A stretch of 6,007 bases of DNA from Armatimonadota bacterium (lineage in GTDB: Bacteria; Armatimonadota; Zipacnadia; Zipacnadales; UBA11051): contig JAUWOG010000160.1 in NCBI GenBank assembly GCA_030612305.1, forward strand, positions 1 through 6,007, given 5' to 3'. Made by a program: the position numbers and the translations under genes. Positions 1 to 6,007 of the stretch are shown here, piece by piece (the first letter of the stretch is position 1; the number at the start of each line of letters is the position of its first letter). The notes under the pieces were generated by a model. That model did no database searches. It saw only the letters and a program-made list of their open reading frames with translations, and was not told the origin of the DNA.

Positions 1-479
1 TGTGCTTCGTGGCCGCGGAGGACTACGGGGAGTTCCTGGCGGGGCGAATCGAGCTGATGCCCGGGCCGATACTCGACACTGCAGGAAGAATGCTGGGCCG
101 GCACCGGGGATTGGCACTCTACACCGTCGGACAGCGCAAGGGGCTGGGGATAGCCCACTCCGCGCCGCTGTTCGTCGTGCGCAAGGAGCCGGCGACCAAC
201 ACGCTCGTCGTCGGCCCGCGCGAGGCGGCATTGAGCAGCACGTGCCGGCTGGGCCGTCTCAACTGGGTATCAGTAGCGCCTCCCGCAGACGGTGCAAAGA
301 TCAGCGGACAGATTGAGGTGCGCTACCGGACCCGGCCGGTGCCAGCCATCCTGGAGGTGACCGGGGACGCCGCGACGGTGCAGTTGCAGACACCGCAGGT
401 CTGCGCGCCGGGCCAGGCAGGGGTGCTCTACGATGGGGATGTGGTGGTATGCGGAGGGATGATTGAGGAGGAGCTGTGA
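1..479 (+). CDS. mnmA: tRNA-specific 2-thiouridylase MnmA, C-terminal part (5' end outside window)
   Basis: MnmA (TrmU) adenylates U34 of the Lys, Glu and Gln tRNAs and inserts sulfur to give 2-thiouridine in the cytoplasm. The frame enters from the left edge; the first whole codon is TGC at 3-5. Reading CFVAAEDYGEFLAGR, this Cys aligns with the catalytic persulfide Cys of the family (Cys199 in E. coli, in STGICFIG). Next come PGPILDTAGRMLGRHRGLALYTVGQRKGLGI, a near-invariant MnmA block, and the C-terminal beta-barrel with NW, EVRYR and APGQAGVLYDGDVVVCGGMI, the usual ending. The 158 visible residues compare with about 170 after that Cys in E. coli, so the 3' end looks intact; the stop is TGA at 477-479. 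The PP-loop ATPase domain and the first catalytic Cys must lie outside the window. A GTG at 9-11 is internal, not a start. No close partner gene is visible; the downstream gene is convergent. Confidence 0.96.
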   Translation, partial: CFVAAEDYGEFLAGRIELMPGPILDTAGRMLGRHRGLALYTVGQRKGLGIAHSAPLFVVRKEPATNTLVVGPREAALSSTCRLGRLNWVSVAPPADGAKISGQIEVRYRTRPVPAILEVTGDAATVQLQTPQVCAPGQAGVLYDGDVVVCGGMIEEEL

Positions 480-565
480 AAGCGCTTGCAGCCCTGATTA
501 TTGGGAATAGACGGGCTGGAGGTGAATTCATACAGGTTCTTCCAACGGCTGGGCCGGATTCTCTG

Positions 566-584
566 GCGCAATCGGAGATTGCGC
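566..584 (+). terminator. Perfect 8-bp hairpin in the convergent spacer, possible terminator
   Basis: GCGCAATC, a GGA loop and GATTGCGC form a perfect inverted repeat 87 bases after the mnmA stop and 85 bases beyond the epimerase stop on the other strand. A hairpin midway between convergent genes is a natural place for a shared terminator. No T-run follows on either strand (only TT on the +), so it is not a classic intrinsic terminator. It could instead help Rho-dependent ending or protect 3' ends. Confidence 0.35.
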
Positions 585-598
585 TTCGTATGCGGCCC

Positions 599-650
599 CT
601 CCGAACGACAACGACATACGGCAGTGCGATCGTTCCCCCGCTCCGAACGA
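599..650. repeat. 10-base direct repeat CTCCGAACGA, two copies, with an inverted partner
   Basis: CTCCGAACGA occurs at 599-608 and again at 641-650, a spacing of 42 bases. TCGTTC at 630-635 is the reverse complement of the GAACGA in each copy and could pair with either. Pairing with the second copy gives a 6-bp stem with a 9-base loop. CGTATG at 587-592 and CATACG at 615-620 form another 6-bp pair. The rest of the 480-668 spacer shows no convincing gene. Function is unknown; chance or a folded 3' UTR for either convergent gene are both possible. Confidence 0.4.
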
Positions 651-668
651 GAATGAACCAGCGTCTCG

Positions 669-1667
669 TCACACCGTCAGCCTCAGTTCGCCGTCCGGCA
701 GCCATTGCTTGAGGTACTCGCTGCTGATTGCCAACTCCTCCAGCAGCTCATCCTCATTCTTCGTCGAACCCGGGATTATCTCGGCTATGAGGAAGCTCCT
801 GTCCACCGGCTCCATGTAGTCGCTTACCGGGCTGTTGTCGGCGTCTTCGTGACCGGCCTGAATCGCCTCCAGCACCGCTTCCATCTCGATGTGACCCTTG
901 GCGTTGTATTCCTCGGTGAACGGCCAGTGGTGCGAGGCCTCCGGCGTCGTCTGCTGCAGGTGGATTATCTCGGCGAACGGGGCCAGCCGCCGCAGCCACG
1001 CCAGGTAGTCGAGGTCCTCGCCCTCCAGGCCATAGCACATCCCCGCCATGTGCCCCACGTCCACCGTCAGATACACGGGTATGGCAGGCTTCTGCTTGTT
1101 GATCCCGATGAGGAGGTACTCCCCCTGCTCTATCGTCCACGGTGCCTCCGACGGAATGTACATCTGCTCGATATACAGCGCCGCCATGCCCTTGGCGCAC
1201 CCGACCTCCGCCAACTCGACGAAGGTATCGCAGAGGCGGTCCACAGCCGCCTGATACGGGCCCTCCCCGGCCTCCATTACCTCGACGGAGATGGCGTCCC
1301 AGTGCCCGCCGATGCGGTCGGTGCCCATCGCCAGCGCGATGTCCATCGTCGCGTAGATCCATTCCTTCATGCGCTGCCGGCAGGTCTCGTCAGAGTGTGA
1401 CAGGCCGTGGAAACGGTGCGTCGCCACCCCCGTATAGACATCGGTGATATGGACGCCGTATTGCTCAGCGGCGGCCTTCACCTCCGCAGCCGTCTTGAGC
1501 TGGTAGTCACGGCTCCCGGAAAAAAACGGGTCAATGACATCCCCGCAGAACTCATGCGCCGGATACCCGAGTTCGTTCGTCAGCCGCATCCAGTTGTCCG
1601 GCTCTTCCCATCGCCGCGTGATGAACGCGCCGTTGACGCCCAGTTGCAGAGTCAATTCTCGAGACAT
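669..1667 (-). CDS. Sugar phosphate isomerase/epimerase, AP-endonuclease-2-type TIM barrel (tetrulose-phosphate epimerase-like)
   Basis: This is a 332-residue cytoplasmic protein with no signal peptide, of normal length for the xylose-isomerase-like TIM-barrel superfamily. Metal-site candidates occur in the expected order: Glu167 (YIEQMY), Asp203 and His206 (TVDVGH), His236 (IIHLQQT) and Glu296 (LIAEIIPG). The block IHLQQTTPEASHHWPFTEEYNAKGHI at about 235-260 resembles, from memory, EryC/DerH-type erythrulose-phosphate epimerases (HLQQT..HWPFT.EYN). The fold is secure but the substrate is not, and no erythritol or tetritol genes are visible, so no symbol is given. The start is the ATG at 1665-1667, with GGTGAT six bases upstream; the protein then opens MSRELTLQLGVNGAF, where homologues usually begin. 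An ATG at 1734-1736 would add 23 low-complexity residues and overlap the upstream gene by 41 bases, so it is less likely. The gene lies 28 bases after the lyase stop, suggesting co-transcription. The stop is TGA at 669-671. Confidence 0.9.
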   Translation of the reverse strand: MSRELTLQLGVNGAFITRRWEEPDNWMRLTNELGYPAHEFCGDVIDPFFSGSRDYQLKTAAEVKAAAEQYGVHITDVYTGVATHRFHGLSHSDETCRQRMKEWIYATMDIALAMGTDRIGGHWDAISVEVMEAGEGPYQAAVDRLCDTFVELAEVGCAKGMAALYIEQMYIPSEAPWTIEQGEYLLIGINKQKPAIPVYLTVDVGHMAGMCYGLEGEDLDYLAWLRRLAPFAEIIHLQQTTPEASHHWPFTEEYNAKGHIEMEAVLEAIQAGHEDADNSPVSDYMEPVDRSFLIAEIIPGSTKNEDELLEELAISSEYLKQWLPDGELRLTV

Positions 1668-1673
1668 CTTCGC

Positions 1674-1679
1674 ATCACC
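1674..1679 (-). promoter_or_regulatory. Ribosome binding site for the epimerase
   Basis: On the minus strand GGTGAT lies six bases before the ATG at 1667. It matches part of the AGGAGGTGATC complement of the 16S 3' end. It supports the 1667 start over the longer option at 1736 and lies wholly in the 28-base gap between the two genes. I see no separate promoter in this gap. Confidence 0.5.
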
Positions 1680-1695
1680 GCAATCCCGTGTAGGC

Positions 1696-4600
1696 TTATC
1701 CCGGCCGTTGCCAGGGCGTTTTCTGTTGCTTCCCATCTATCTCGACGGTGACATCATCGGTCGCCGTGACCTGCAGCTTGCCGGTGCGGCTAATGCTTAT
1801 CGCCGCCCAGTTGCGGATGACGAACTCGTCGCCGGCCTGCAGGTCCAGGTAGTAGAACTTATCGCCTGCCGCAAACCCCGCCGAGGACACTACATCTACC
1901 GTCATCGGCTGGCCGTACTCGGCGTGCGTAATCTGCGTCTGGCGCTTCCAGTCGGCACTCGTGAGCAGCTTGCCGGTGAAGAAGCCTCCCCCCCGCCGTG
2001 TCAAGGCGCGTGCATAGTCGTGCGGTATCAGGCTTGTTAGCTGCGTATCTGTCAACGGGTCCTCATCAATCATGCCCTGTCCGAGGATGACCCTCTGATC
2101 CCCCAGGTCTATCACTGACAGGTTCCCCTCGCGCCGGACACCATGGACAGTGTACGCGGTATTCCGCGAGTATGCCGGGTTCGAGAAGCAGACGGTCTGG
2201 TAGTCGAGCCGCCCGTCGGCCGGCAGATTCGCATCCACATAGACCTGATTCTTCTCGTAGTCAATCCGCACGATTTTGCCGCGATACTCCCCGTGTGCAA
2301 GTTCCATTTTGAAGCCCGGCATTGCCAGCGAACTCCCGACCAAGTGCGCCTCCGAGACCTGGTCCGCGTCATTGCGCACATGGCCGAAGCAGCCGTCGAG
2401 TTCGACTGCACCGAACTGCGTCTTCGAGGCGGGCGTCCCGCTGTAGAAGAGCCGATCCACGAAGCCGCTCACATGCCGGACCATCAGCGCCGTCGTGTCA
2501 TCCGGCGACTCCAGCTTCTCGACTGACTTGATGAATGGGGCTGCTTCTGTCTCCGCTTGCTGAGGCTTCTCTCGGGTCAGGTTGACTGCTCTGATGGAGA
2601 ACCACGCCTGCCCGCCGGTGGCCTTGACCGTGGTGACGGTGAGGCGGTGCTTGCCCGCCTGCAACTCGATCGGGCCCATTGTCTGCAGCGGGGCCTGTTT
2701 GACTGAGGCGTTGTTGAGCAACAGCGGCTCCCCAACGTCCTCGCCATCGAGGGAGAACTGCACCGCCCCGTAGTTGGGCGACATGTAGGGCGTGATGAGC
2801 AGGTAGTAGGCACCTGCGGCGGGCGTCTCAAGGTCGAAATGAGCTGCGCCGCCGAATTCCCTCGCTTGAAACAGCACGATGCCGTAGCTGCCCAGGTACT
2901 TGATGATCCCGTCGTCGGTGCTGACTACCGACATCAGGTCCGCCGCCGAGATGCCGCCGGTTTCAATCGGCTCCGGCCCATAGGGCTCGCGGATGCTGAC
3001 GAACGTGCTCTTGAGGGCGTCGCCGTCGGTGCTGCGCCGCGCCATGACGTGTTGTGCCTTCGGGTTACTGGGATATATGCCCGGGGCCCAGGCGCTGACA
3101 ACCTCGGTGCCCTCCTGCGGCAGCATCGTCAGACGCATGTAGTTCTCACCCTCCGGCAGCTTCCATGTCGCCGCCCATGTATCCGCCGGTGTTCCTCTGC
3201 GCGGGTGCATCATGAAGCCGAGGCCGTTGGCCGGAGGTGGTCGCCAGTACGGCCTCTGCGGGACGCCGCTCACGAAGCCGTCATTGAGCTGGCGCTCGCC
3301 CCAGTTGAATTCAGGACCGGCCACCGAGCCTTCCTCCGGATCCCCCAAATCCACGCCCTCAAAACTGATGTCCATCGAGAGCGAGTGCGCCATGTAGTCG
3401 TGCTGAAGACCGCCCTCGACATTGAAGATATCCAGCAGATAGCTCTGCGGCCCGTCTCCCACCAGCGCAATCATCCGCCGATAGAGCTTCACGCCCCGCG
3501 AGAAGTAGCATTGATTCGCGTCGGCATCGGCCACCTTCATCCCCGGCATCGCCGCCAGCAGATGGAGGCTCCCGCCCGTGTCATCGCCCTTGCCAATGAG
3601 CTGACAGGTCTCATCCACCAGCACGAGCTGGTGGGAAGCGGTCTGCTTCCCCCAGCCGACCTGGGTATGTGTCGAACCGTTCCCATAGCCCAGGTCGTAG
3701 GTAAGCTCATAGCCGAGCCCGAAGTAGTTGATGTTCAGGTCATCGTAGTGACCGTGATTCAGCACCGGCCCGTAGCGCAGCAGGCACGCCTGGGCCATCT
3801 TGCTGTTTGGAGTGCGCAGGATCGCCATGCCTTTCTGGCCCATCAGGTACGTCTCGGACAGCATCCGCTGCAGGCGCTGTGGAAGCGGCCCGGTCGTCTC
3901 CGGCGCCTTGTCGGCATGGAAGAGCAGCCACTGCTTGTCCCGTGAGCCGGCACGCACCTTGTCCAGATTCCCCCCGGCGAAGAAGTTCACCAGCGCCCCG
4001 AATTCCTTTTCCACGTCCGGGTCCGTCGTGCGCAGCGCGATCCTCTCTGCGTACATGTAGTCCGTCCCATCGAAGACGCGGTCCGGCGGATATGCGTGAG
4101 TACTATCAGGCCCGCAGTCGCCGTAGCGCGGCCAATGTCCGGCGCAGTTCATCGCCAGCTTCGGCAGCACATAGAACGCGCGGAAGCCCGCGTCATCGTA
4201 CAGGTTCACGCCCTGCGGGTACTTCTCGCTCCGGTAGTTGCACAGCGGCTCGGCGAAGGTCAGATAGAGATCGCGGGCGTGCAGCGCATAGCACAGAGCT
4301 GTTTCCGTGTAGCGGCCGTTGCGGTCCGCGTTGTTGTAGATCATCGAGTGGATGCCGTAGGGTCCGCTGACCGCCCAGTCCACATAACTCTCGATACCCA
4401 GGAGGCAGCCGACCGCCAATGCCCCCCGGACATAGTCAGCCTCTCCGTTGTGCATCCCGCCCACAAGAGAATGTTCGTAGCAGTACCACGCCCCGTTCTT
4501 CATCATGTTTGTCTCGATATTCTCGCGCCGCGTCATGCCCTCGACGAAGGACGGCTCATCCAGCGTGGCGGAGTTGTAGATCGCGTCATAGAAGTCAACG

Positions 4601-5778
4601 AGTGTGACCAGCACGCGCGCGGTCTGATACCACGGACGGCACAGGCGGCCACTGGGCGGGTTGGACGGATAATCCCACGAGCCGGCGTCGCAGTACGGAT
4701 AGATTTCAGCGATGGCGTCGAGGAGTATGCCGCAAGTCTGCGCGTACTTCTCCTCGCCGGTCATCGTGTAGGCGAAAGACAGCTGGCTGCACCATTTCTG
4801 GTAGGTCTCGACAACCCACGCATTGTACGAGCCGATGAAGTAGTGGATGCGGCCGTCTTCGGCGACGTATCCGGTGCCCTCATCCGGATGATCCTCGTCA
4901 GGCAGGAGGTGGTCGCTGCGGCATTTCACCGTCCCCGGCCTATCAAAGCTGCAGTTGGCGCCACCCCAGCTGCCCCACCTGGCCGAGCAAATTGGGCAGC
5001 CCGTAAAGCCGTACGCAAACGCGGCTCCCTTCTTCGGGCAATTCTCATGTATCCATTCCGGGTCCTTGTCCACGACCCTGTCCGCCGCCGCGATGATATT
5101 GCTCGCATAGTCCTTCGCCCACTGGTGCTTCTCGACGTTCTCCTTCGCCCTCGCTACGTCTTCCGGCGTGATATAGACACACGGATGAACCTCCCGGCCC
5201 GTCTCTGTCAGGTCCACGTGCTTCCACCTCTCTCTCGGCGGCACTCTGACGGCGATTTCCTTGCCCGGGTCATGGAAAGCCAGCACCTCCCGCGCCGTGT
5301 AATAGACCTTCGCCTCATAGCCCTCGATGATGTTTATCTGGAACCACTCGGCGGTCTTCTCGGGAAACCTGAGCGCAAACGGGCCCACCGTATCTGCCAG
5401 TTCCTCGCTGACCTTGCTGCCGTCGGAGAACTCGATTTCGACACGCTTCCAGTTGGTGTATATGCTCGGGTTGTCCGCCAGCATGACGACAATCGTGTCC
5501 AGCTTCTGCGGCGTGTCGAAGCTGACCTTGATCCACTGCGGCAATTTCGGCTTACCGCCGCTTGCCCACCCGGTGCCCAGGTCCTCGTCATTCAGCGATT
5601 CGTAGGAATACTTCTGCCCGGGCTTACCGGCTGCCGAAGAGGCTTCGATCTGTGCCCCGGCTACCAGGTTCGCCCCGTCTTTGTACTTGACTATGCTTGT
5701 GATGGGTTGCCCCACCGAAACGGCACAGATAGCCATCACCATCGCCGATACCATCGCAATAGTTCGCATAGTGCGCAT
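1696..5778 (-). CDS. Secreted multidomain heparinase II/III-like (alginate-lyase-like) putative polysaccharide lyase, 1360 aa
   Basis: Numbering is from the ATG at 5776-5778. Residues 1 to about 22 are a Sec signal peptide (two Arg, a hydrophobic stretch, AVS/VG cleavage region), so the protein is exported. About 30-171 looks like an F5/8 type C (discoidin) beta-sandwich (LNDEDLGTGW, WIKVSFDTPQKLDTIVV). From HPCVYITPEDVARAKENV (about 198) a lyase-type helical region starts, with a Cys-rich insert at 247-286. The alpha/alpha-toroid region (about 310-640) carries GGMHNGEADY (His443, Asn444) and GRYTETALCYALHA (Tyr490, Tyr497). The heparinase II/III beta-sandwich follows: NHGHYDD (His675, His677), YDLGY (Asp695, Tyr698) and ASHQLVLVDE (His716), which fit catalytic and metal positions in PL12/15/17/21-type enzymes. 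About 991-1068 resembles a ligand-binding beta module (SPNYGAVQFSLDGEDVG, LQAGKHRLTVT). The last 290 residues are beta-rich and unassigned. Family and fold are well supported; substrate and lytic activity are inferred. It is longer than typical 600-800-residue relatives. The stop is TAA. Confidence 0.87.
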   Translation of the reverse strand: MRTMRTIAMVSAMVMAICAVSVGQPITSIVKYKDGANLVAGAQIEASSAAGKPGQKYSYESLNDEDLGTGWASGGKPKLPQWIKVSFDTPQKLDTIVVMLADNPSIYTNWKRVEIEFSDGSKVSEELADTVGPFALRFPEKTAEWFQINIIEGYEAKVYYTAREVLAFHDPGKEIAVRVPPRERWKHVDLTETGREVHPCVYITPEDVARAKENVEKHQWAKDYASNIIAAADRVVDKDPEWIHENCPKKGAAFAYGFTGCPICSARWGSWGGANCSFDRPGTVKCRSDHLLPDEDHPDEGTGYVAEDGRIHYFIGSYNAWVVETYQKWCSQLSFAYTMTGEEKYAQTCGILLDAIAEIYPYCDAGSWDYPSNPPSGRLCRPWYQTARVLVTLVDFYDAIYNSATLDEPSFVEGMTRRENIETNMMKNGAWYCYEHSLVGGMHNGEADYVRGALAVGCLLGIESYVDWAVSGPYGIHSMIYNNADRNGRYTETALCYALHARDLYLTFAEPLCNYRSEKYPQGVNLYDDAGFRAFYVLPKLAMNCAGHWPRYGDCGPDSTHAYPPDRVFDGTDYMYAERIALRTTDPDVEKEFGALVNFFAGGNLDKVRAGSRDKQWLLFHADKAPETTGPLPQRLQRMLSETYLMGQKGMAILRTPNSKMAQACLLRYGPVLNHGHYDDLNINYFGLGYELTYDLGYGNGSTHTQVGWGKQTASHQLVLVDETCQLIGKGDDTGGSLHLLAAMPGMKVADADANQCYFSRGVKLYRRMIALVGDGPQSYLLDIFNVEGGLQHDYMAHSLSMDISFEGVDLGDPEEGSVAGPEFNWGERQLNDGFVSGVPQRPYWRPPPANGLGFMMHPRRGTPADTWAATWKLPEGENYMRLTMLPQEGTEVVSAWAPGIYPSNPKAQHVMARRSTDGDALKSTFVSIREPYGPEPIETGGISAADLMSVVSTDDGIIKYLGSYGIVLFQAREFGGAAHFDLETPAAGAYYLLITPYMSPNYGAVQFSLDGEDVGEPLLLNNASVKQAPLQTMGPIELQAGKHRLTVTTVKATGGQAWFSIRAVNLTREKPQQAETEAAPFIKSVEKLESPDDTTALMVRHVSGFVDRLFYSGTPASKTQFGAVELDGCFGHVRNDADQVSEAHLVGSSLAMPGFKMELAHGEYRGKIVRIDYEKNQVYVDANLPADGRLDYQTVCFSNPAYSRNTAYTVHGVRREGNLSVIDLGDQRVILGQGMIDEDPLTDTQLTSLIPHDYARALTRRGGGFFTGKLLTSADWKRQTQITHAEYGQPMTVDVVSSAGFAAGDKFYYLDLQAGDEFVIRNWAAISISRTGKLQVTATDDVTVEIDGKQQKTPWQRPG
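4921..4998 (-). other. Cys-rich insert, zinc-ribbon-like, within the lyase
   Basis: Residues 261-286 of the lyase contain a CPIC pair (Cys261, Cys264) followed by Cys276 and Cys286; a further Cys247 precedes them. The region is rich in Gly and Trp and leads into LLPDEDHPDEGTGY. Paired Cys blocks before the toroid domain occur, to my recollection, in other large heparinase II/III-like proteins of environmental bacteria. In an exported protein they could bind a structural metal or form disulfides; the sequence alone does not decide. Confidence 0.5.
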
Positions 5779-5783
5779 GTCTG

Positions 5784-5788
5784 CCTCC
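5784..5788 (-). promoter_or_regulatory. Strong Shine-Dalgarno for the lyase gene
   Basis: GGAGG, inside the purine-rich GAGGTGGAGG at 5784-5793, lies five bases before the ATG at 5778. With the signal peptide that begins exactly at that ATG, it fixes the start. The frame stays open further upstream, so a longest-ORF rule would wrongly add 59 residues (ATG at 5955) and bury the signal peptide. Confidence 0.88.
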
Positions 5789-5894
5789 ACCTCAGATTCG
5801 CTCTTGCGTGACGCTGTTCGCCTGGTATTTCGCCATCTGTCACTCAATCGCCTGCCACAATAAATGCAAAAGCGCCCACCATCTTGGGATAGTG

Positions 5895-5912
5895 GACGCA
5901 TTGGTGTGCGTC
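5895..5912. repeat. Short inverted repeat upstream of the lyase gene
   Basis: GACGCA, six bases, then TGCGTC form a perfect 6-bp inverted repeat, centred about 125 bases upstream of the lyase ATG. It could be an operator half-site pair, a small hairpin in a leader transcript, or the end of an upstream transcript. No T-run follows it on either strand. A 6-bp repeat may also be chance. Confidence 0.3.
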
Positions 5913-6007
5913 TCATCGCAGGTGTCTCAGTGCCGGTCACAGGTTCCATGCACATGCAGGTGATAGCTCGGGCGTGACGAATTGCACTCGCGTAGCCGTG
6001 CCGCCAA

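Larger units (their letters stand above)
5779..6007. other. Upstream leader of the lyase gene, no confirmed gene
   Basis: These 229 bases contain the lyase ribosome binding site and, presumably, its promoter. I could not find a convincing -35/-10 pair; TTTATT on the minus strand near 5860 is only a partial -10 match. The lyase reading frame remains open across the whole stretch to the window edge. A short CIYCGRR peptide occurs in it, but without a plausible ribosome binding site at its ATGs. No tRNA or clear protein family is visible. Confidence 0.5.

Noticed and set aside
476..712. 78-codon frame starting with GTG that overlaps the mnmA stop
   Set aside because: It looked like a translationally coupled small gene, but it crosses the spacer hairpin and runs into the 3' end of the convergent epimerase. 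There is no domain or composition support, although GAGGAG precedes it within mnmA.
705..1400. 231-codon open frame on the + strand antisense to the epimerase
   Set aside because: It lies wholly over the epimerase, whose metal-site motifs are intact on the minus strand; the translation looks like an antisense shadow.
1515..1530. Seven-A run (T7 on the coding strand) flanked by CCCG/CGGG inside the epimerase gene, a possible slippage site or terminator
   Set aside because: It encodes Pro-Phe-Phe-Ser in the conserved frame and the frame is intact on both sides. There is no sign of programmed frameshifting.
1668..1736. Longer epimerase start at ATG 1736
   Set aside because: It would add MGSNRKRPGNGRDKPTRDCG-type residues that do not fit the barrel's first strand, overlap the lyase stop by 41 bases, and ignore the GGTGAT before the ATG at 1667.
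2839..3945. 368-codon open frame on the + strand over the HGHxD region of the lyase
   Set aside because: The opposite strand encodes the conserved NHGHYDD, YDLGY and ASHQLVLVDE motifs. The + strand translation has no family-like features.
4096..5811. 571-codon open frame on the + strand, antisense to the lyase gene
   Set aside because: It mirrors the lyase coding sequence in GC-rich DNA. The translation shows no recognisable domain and is rich in Arg, Val and Ala, as expected of an antisense shadow; the lyase frame has clear family motifs over the same bases.
5941..6007. Possible tRNA or end of an upstream gene at the right edge
   Set aside because: No T-loop GGTTCGAATCC-like sequence, CCA end or cloverleaf arms are seen, and too little sequence remains to support a protein call.

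Overview
This is a GC-rich bacterial window with three protein-coding genes and little intergenic space. At the left edge, on the + strand, is the 3' part of mnmA, which encodes the tRNA 2-thiouridylase. After a 189-base convergent spacer, the rest of the window is read on the - strand. It holds a two-gene unit: a 1360-residue secreted protein related to heparinase II/III and alginate lyases comes first in transcription, followed 28 bases later by a 332-residue TIM-barrel sugar-phosphate isomerase/epimerase. I see no rRNA, tRNA, CRISPR array, insertion sequence or phage gene.

The organism cannot be fixed from the sequence alone. A very large, Cys-rich secreted heparinase II/III-like protein with a discoidin-type N-terminal module, next to an AP-endonuclease-2-type sugar isomerase, is a style I associate with polysaccharide-degrading lineages such as Armatimonadota, Planctomycetota and Hydrogenedentota. 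This is inference, not identification.

Layout: 1-479 mnmA C-terminal part (+). 480-668 convergent spacer with a perfect 8-bp hairpin and a 10-base direct repeat. 669-1667 isomerase/epimerase (-). 1668-1695 short intergenic gap with a Shine-Dalgarno-like GGTGAT. 1696-5778 putative polysaccharide lyase (-). 5779-6007 leader with a strong GGAGG just before the lyase start, a small inverted repeat, and a reading frame that stays open to the window edge.

Working model (inference): the secreted protein binds a polysaccharide, probably uronic-acid-containing, through its discoidin-like and C-terminal beta modules and cleaves it with the alpha/alpha-toroid plus HGHxD metal/catalytic core. The cytoplasmic epimerase would then isomerise a sugar or sugar phosphate from the products. 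No transporter, regulator or sulfatase is visible, so the substrate is unknown. mnmA is housekeeping and is probably unrelated to this pair. I do not claim a wholly new type of system. The most unusual object is the lyase-like protein, whose combination of modules I cannot place in a named family.
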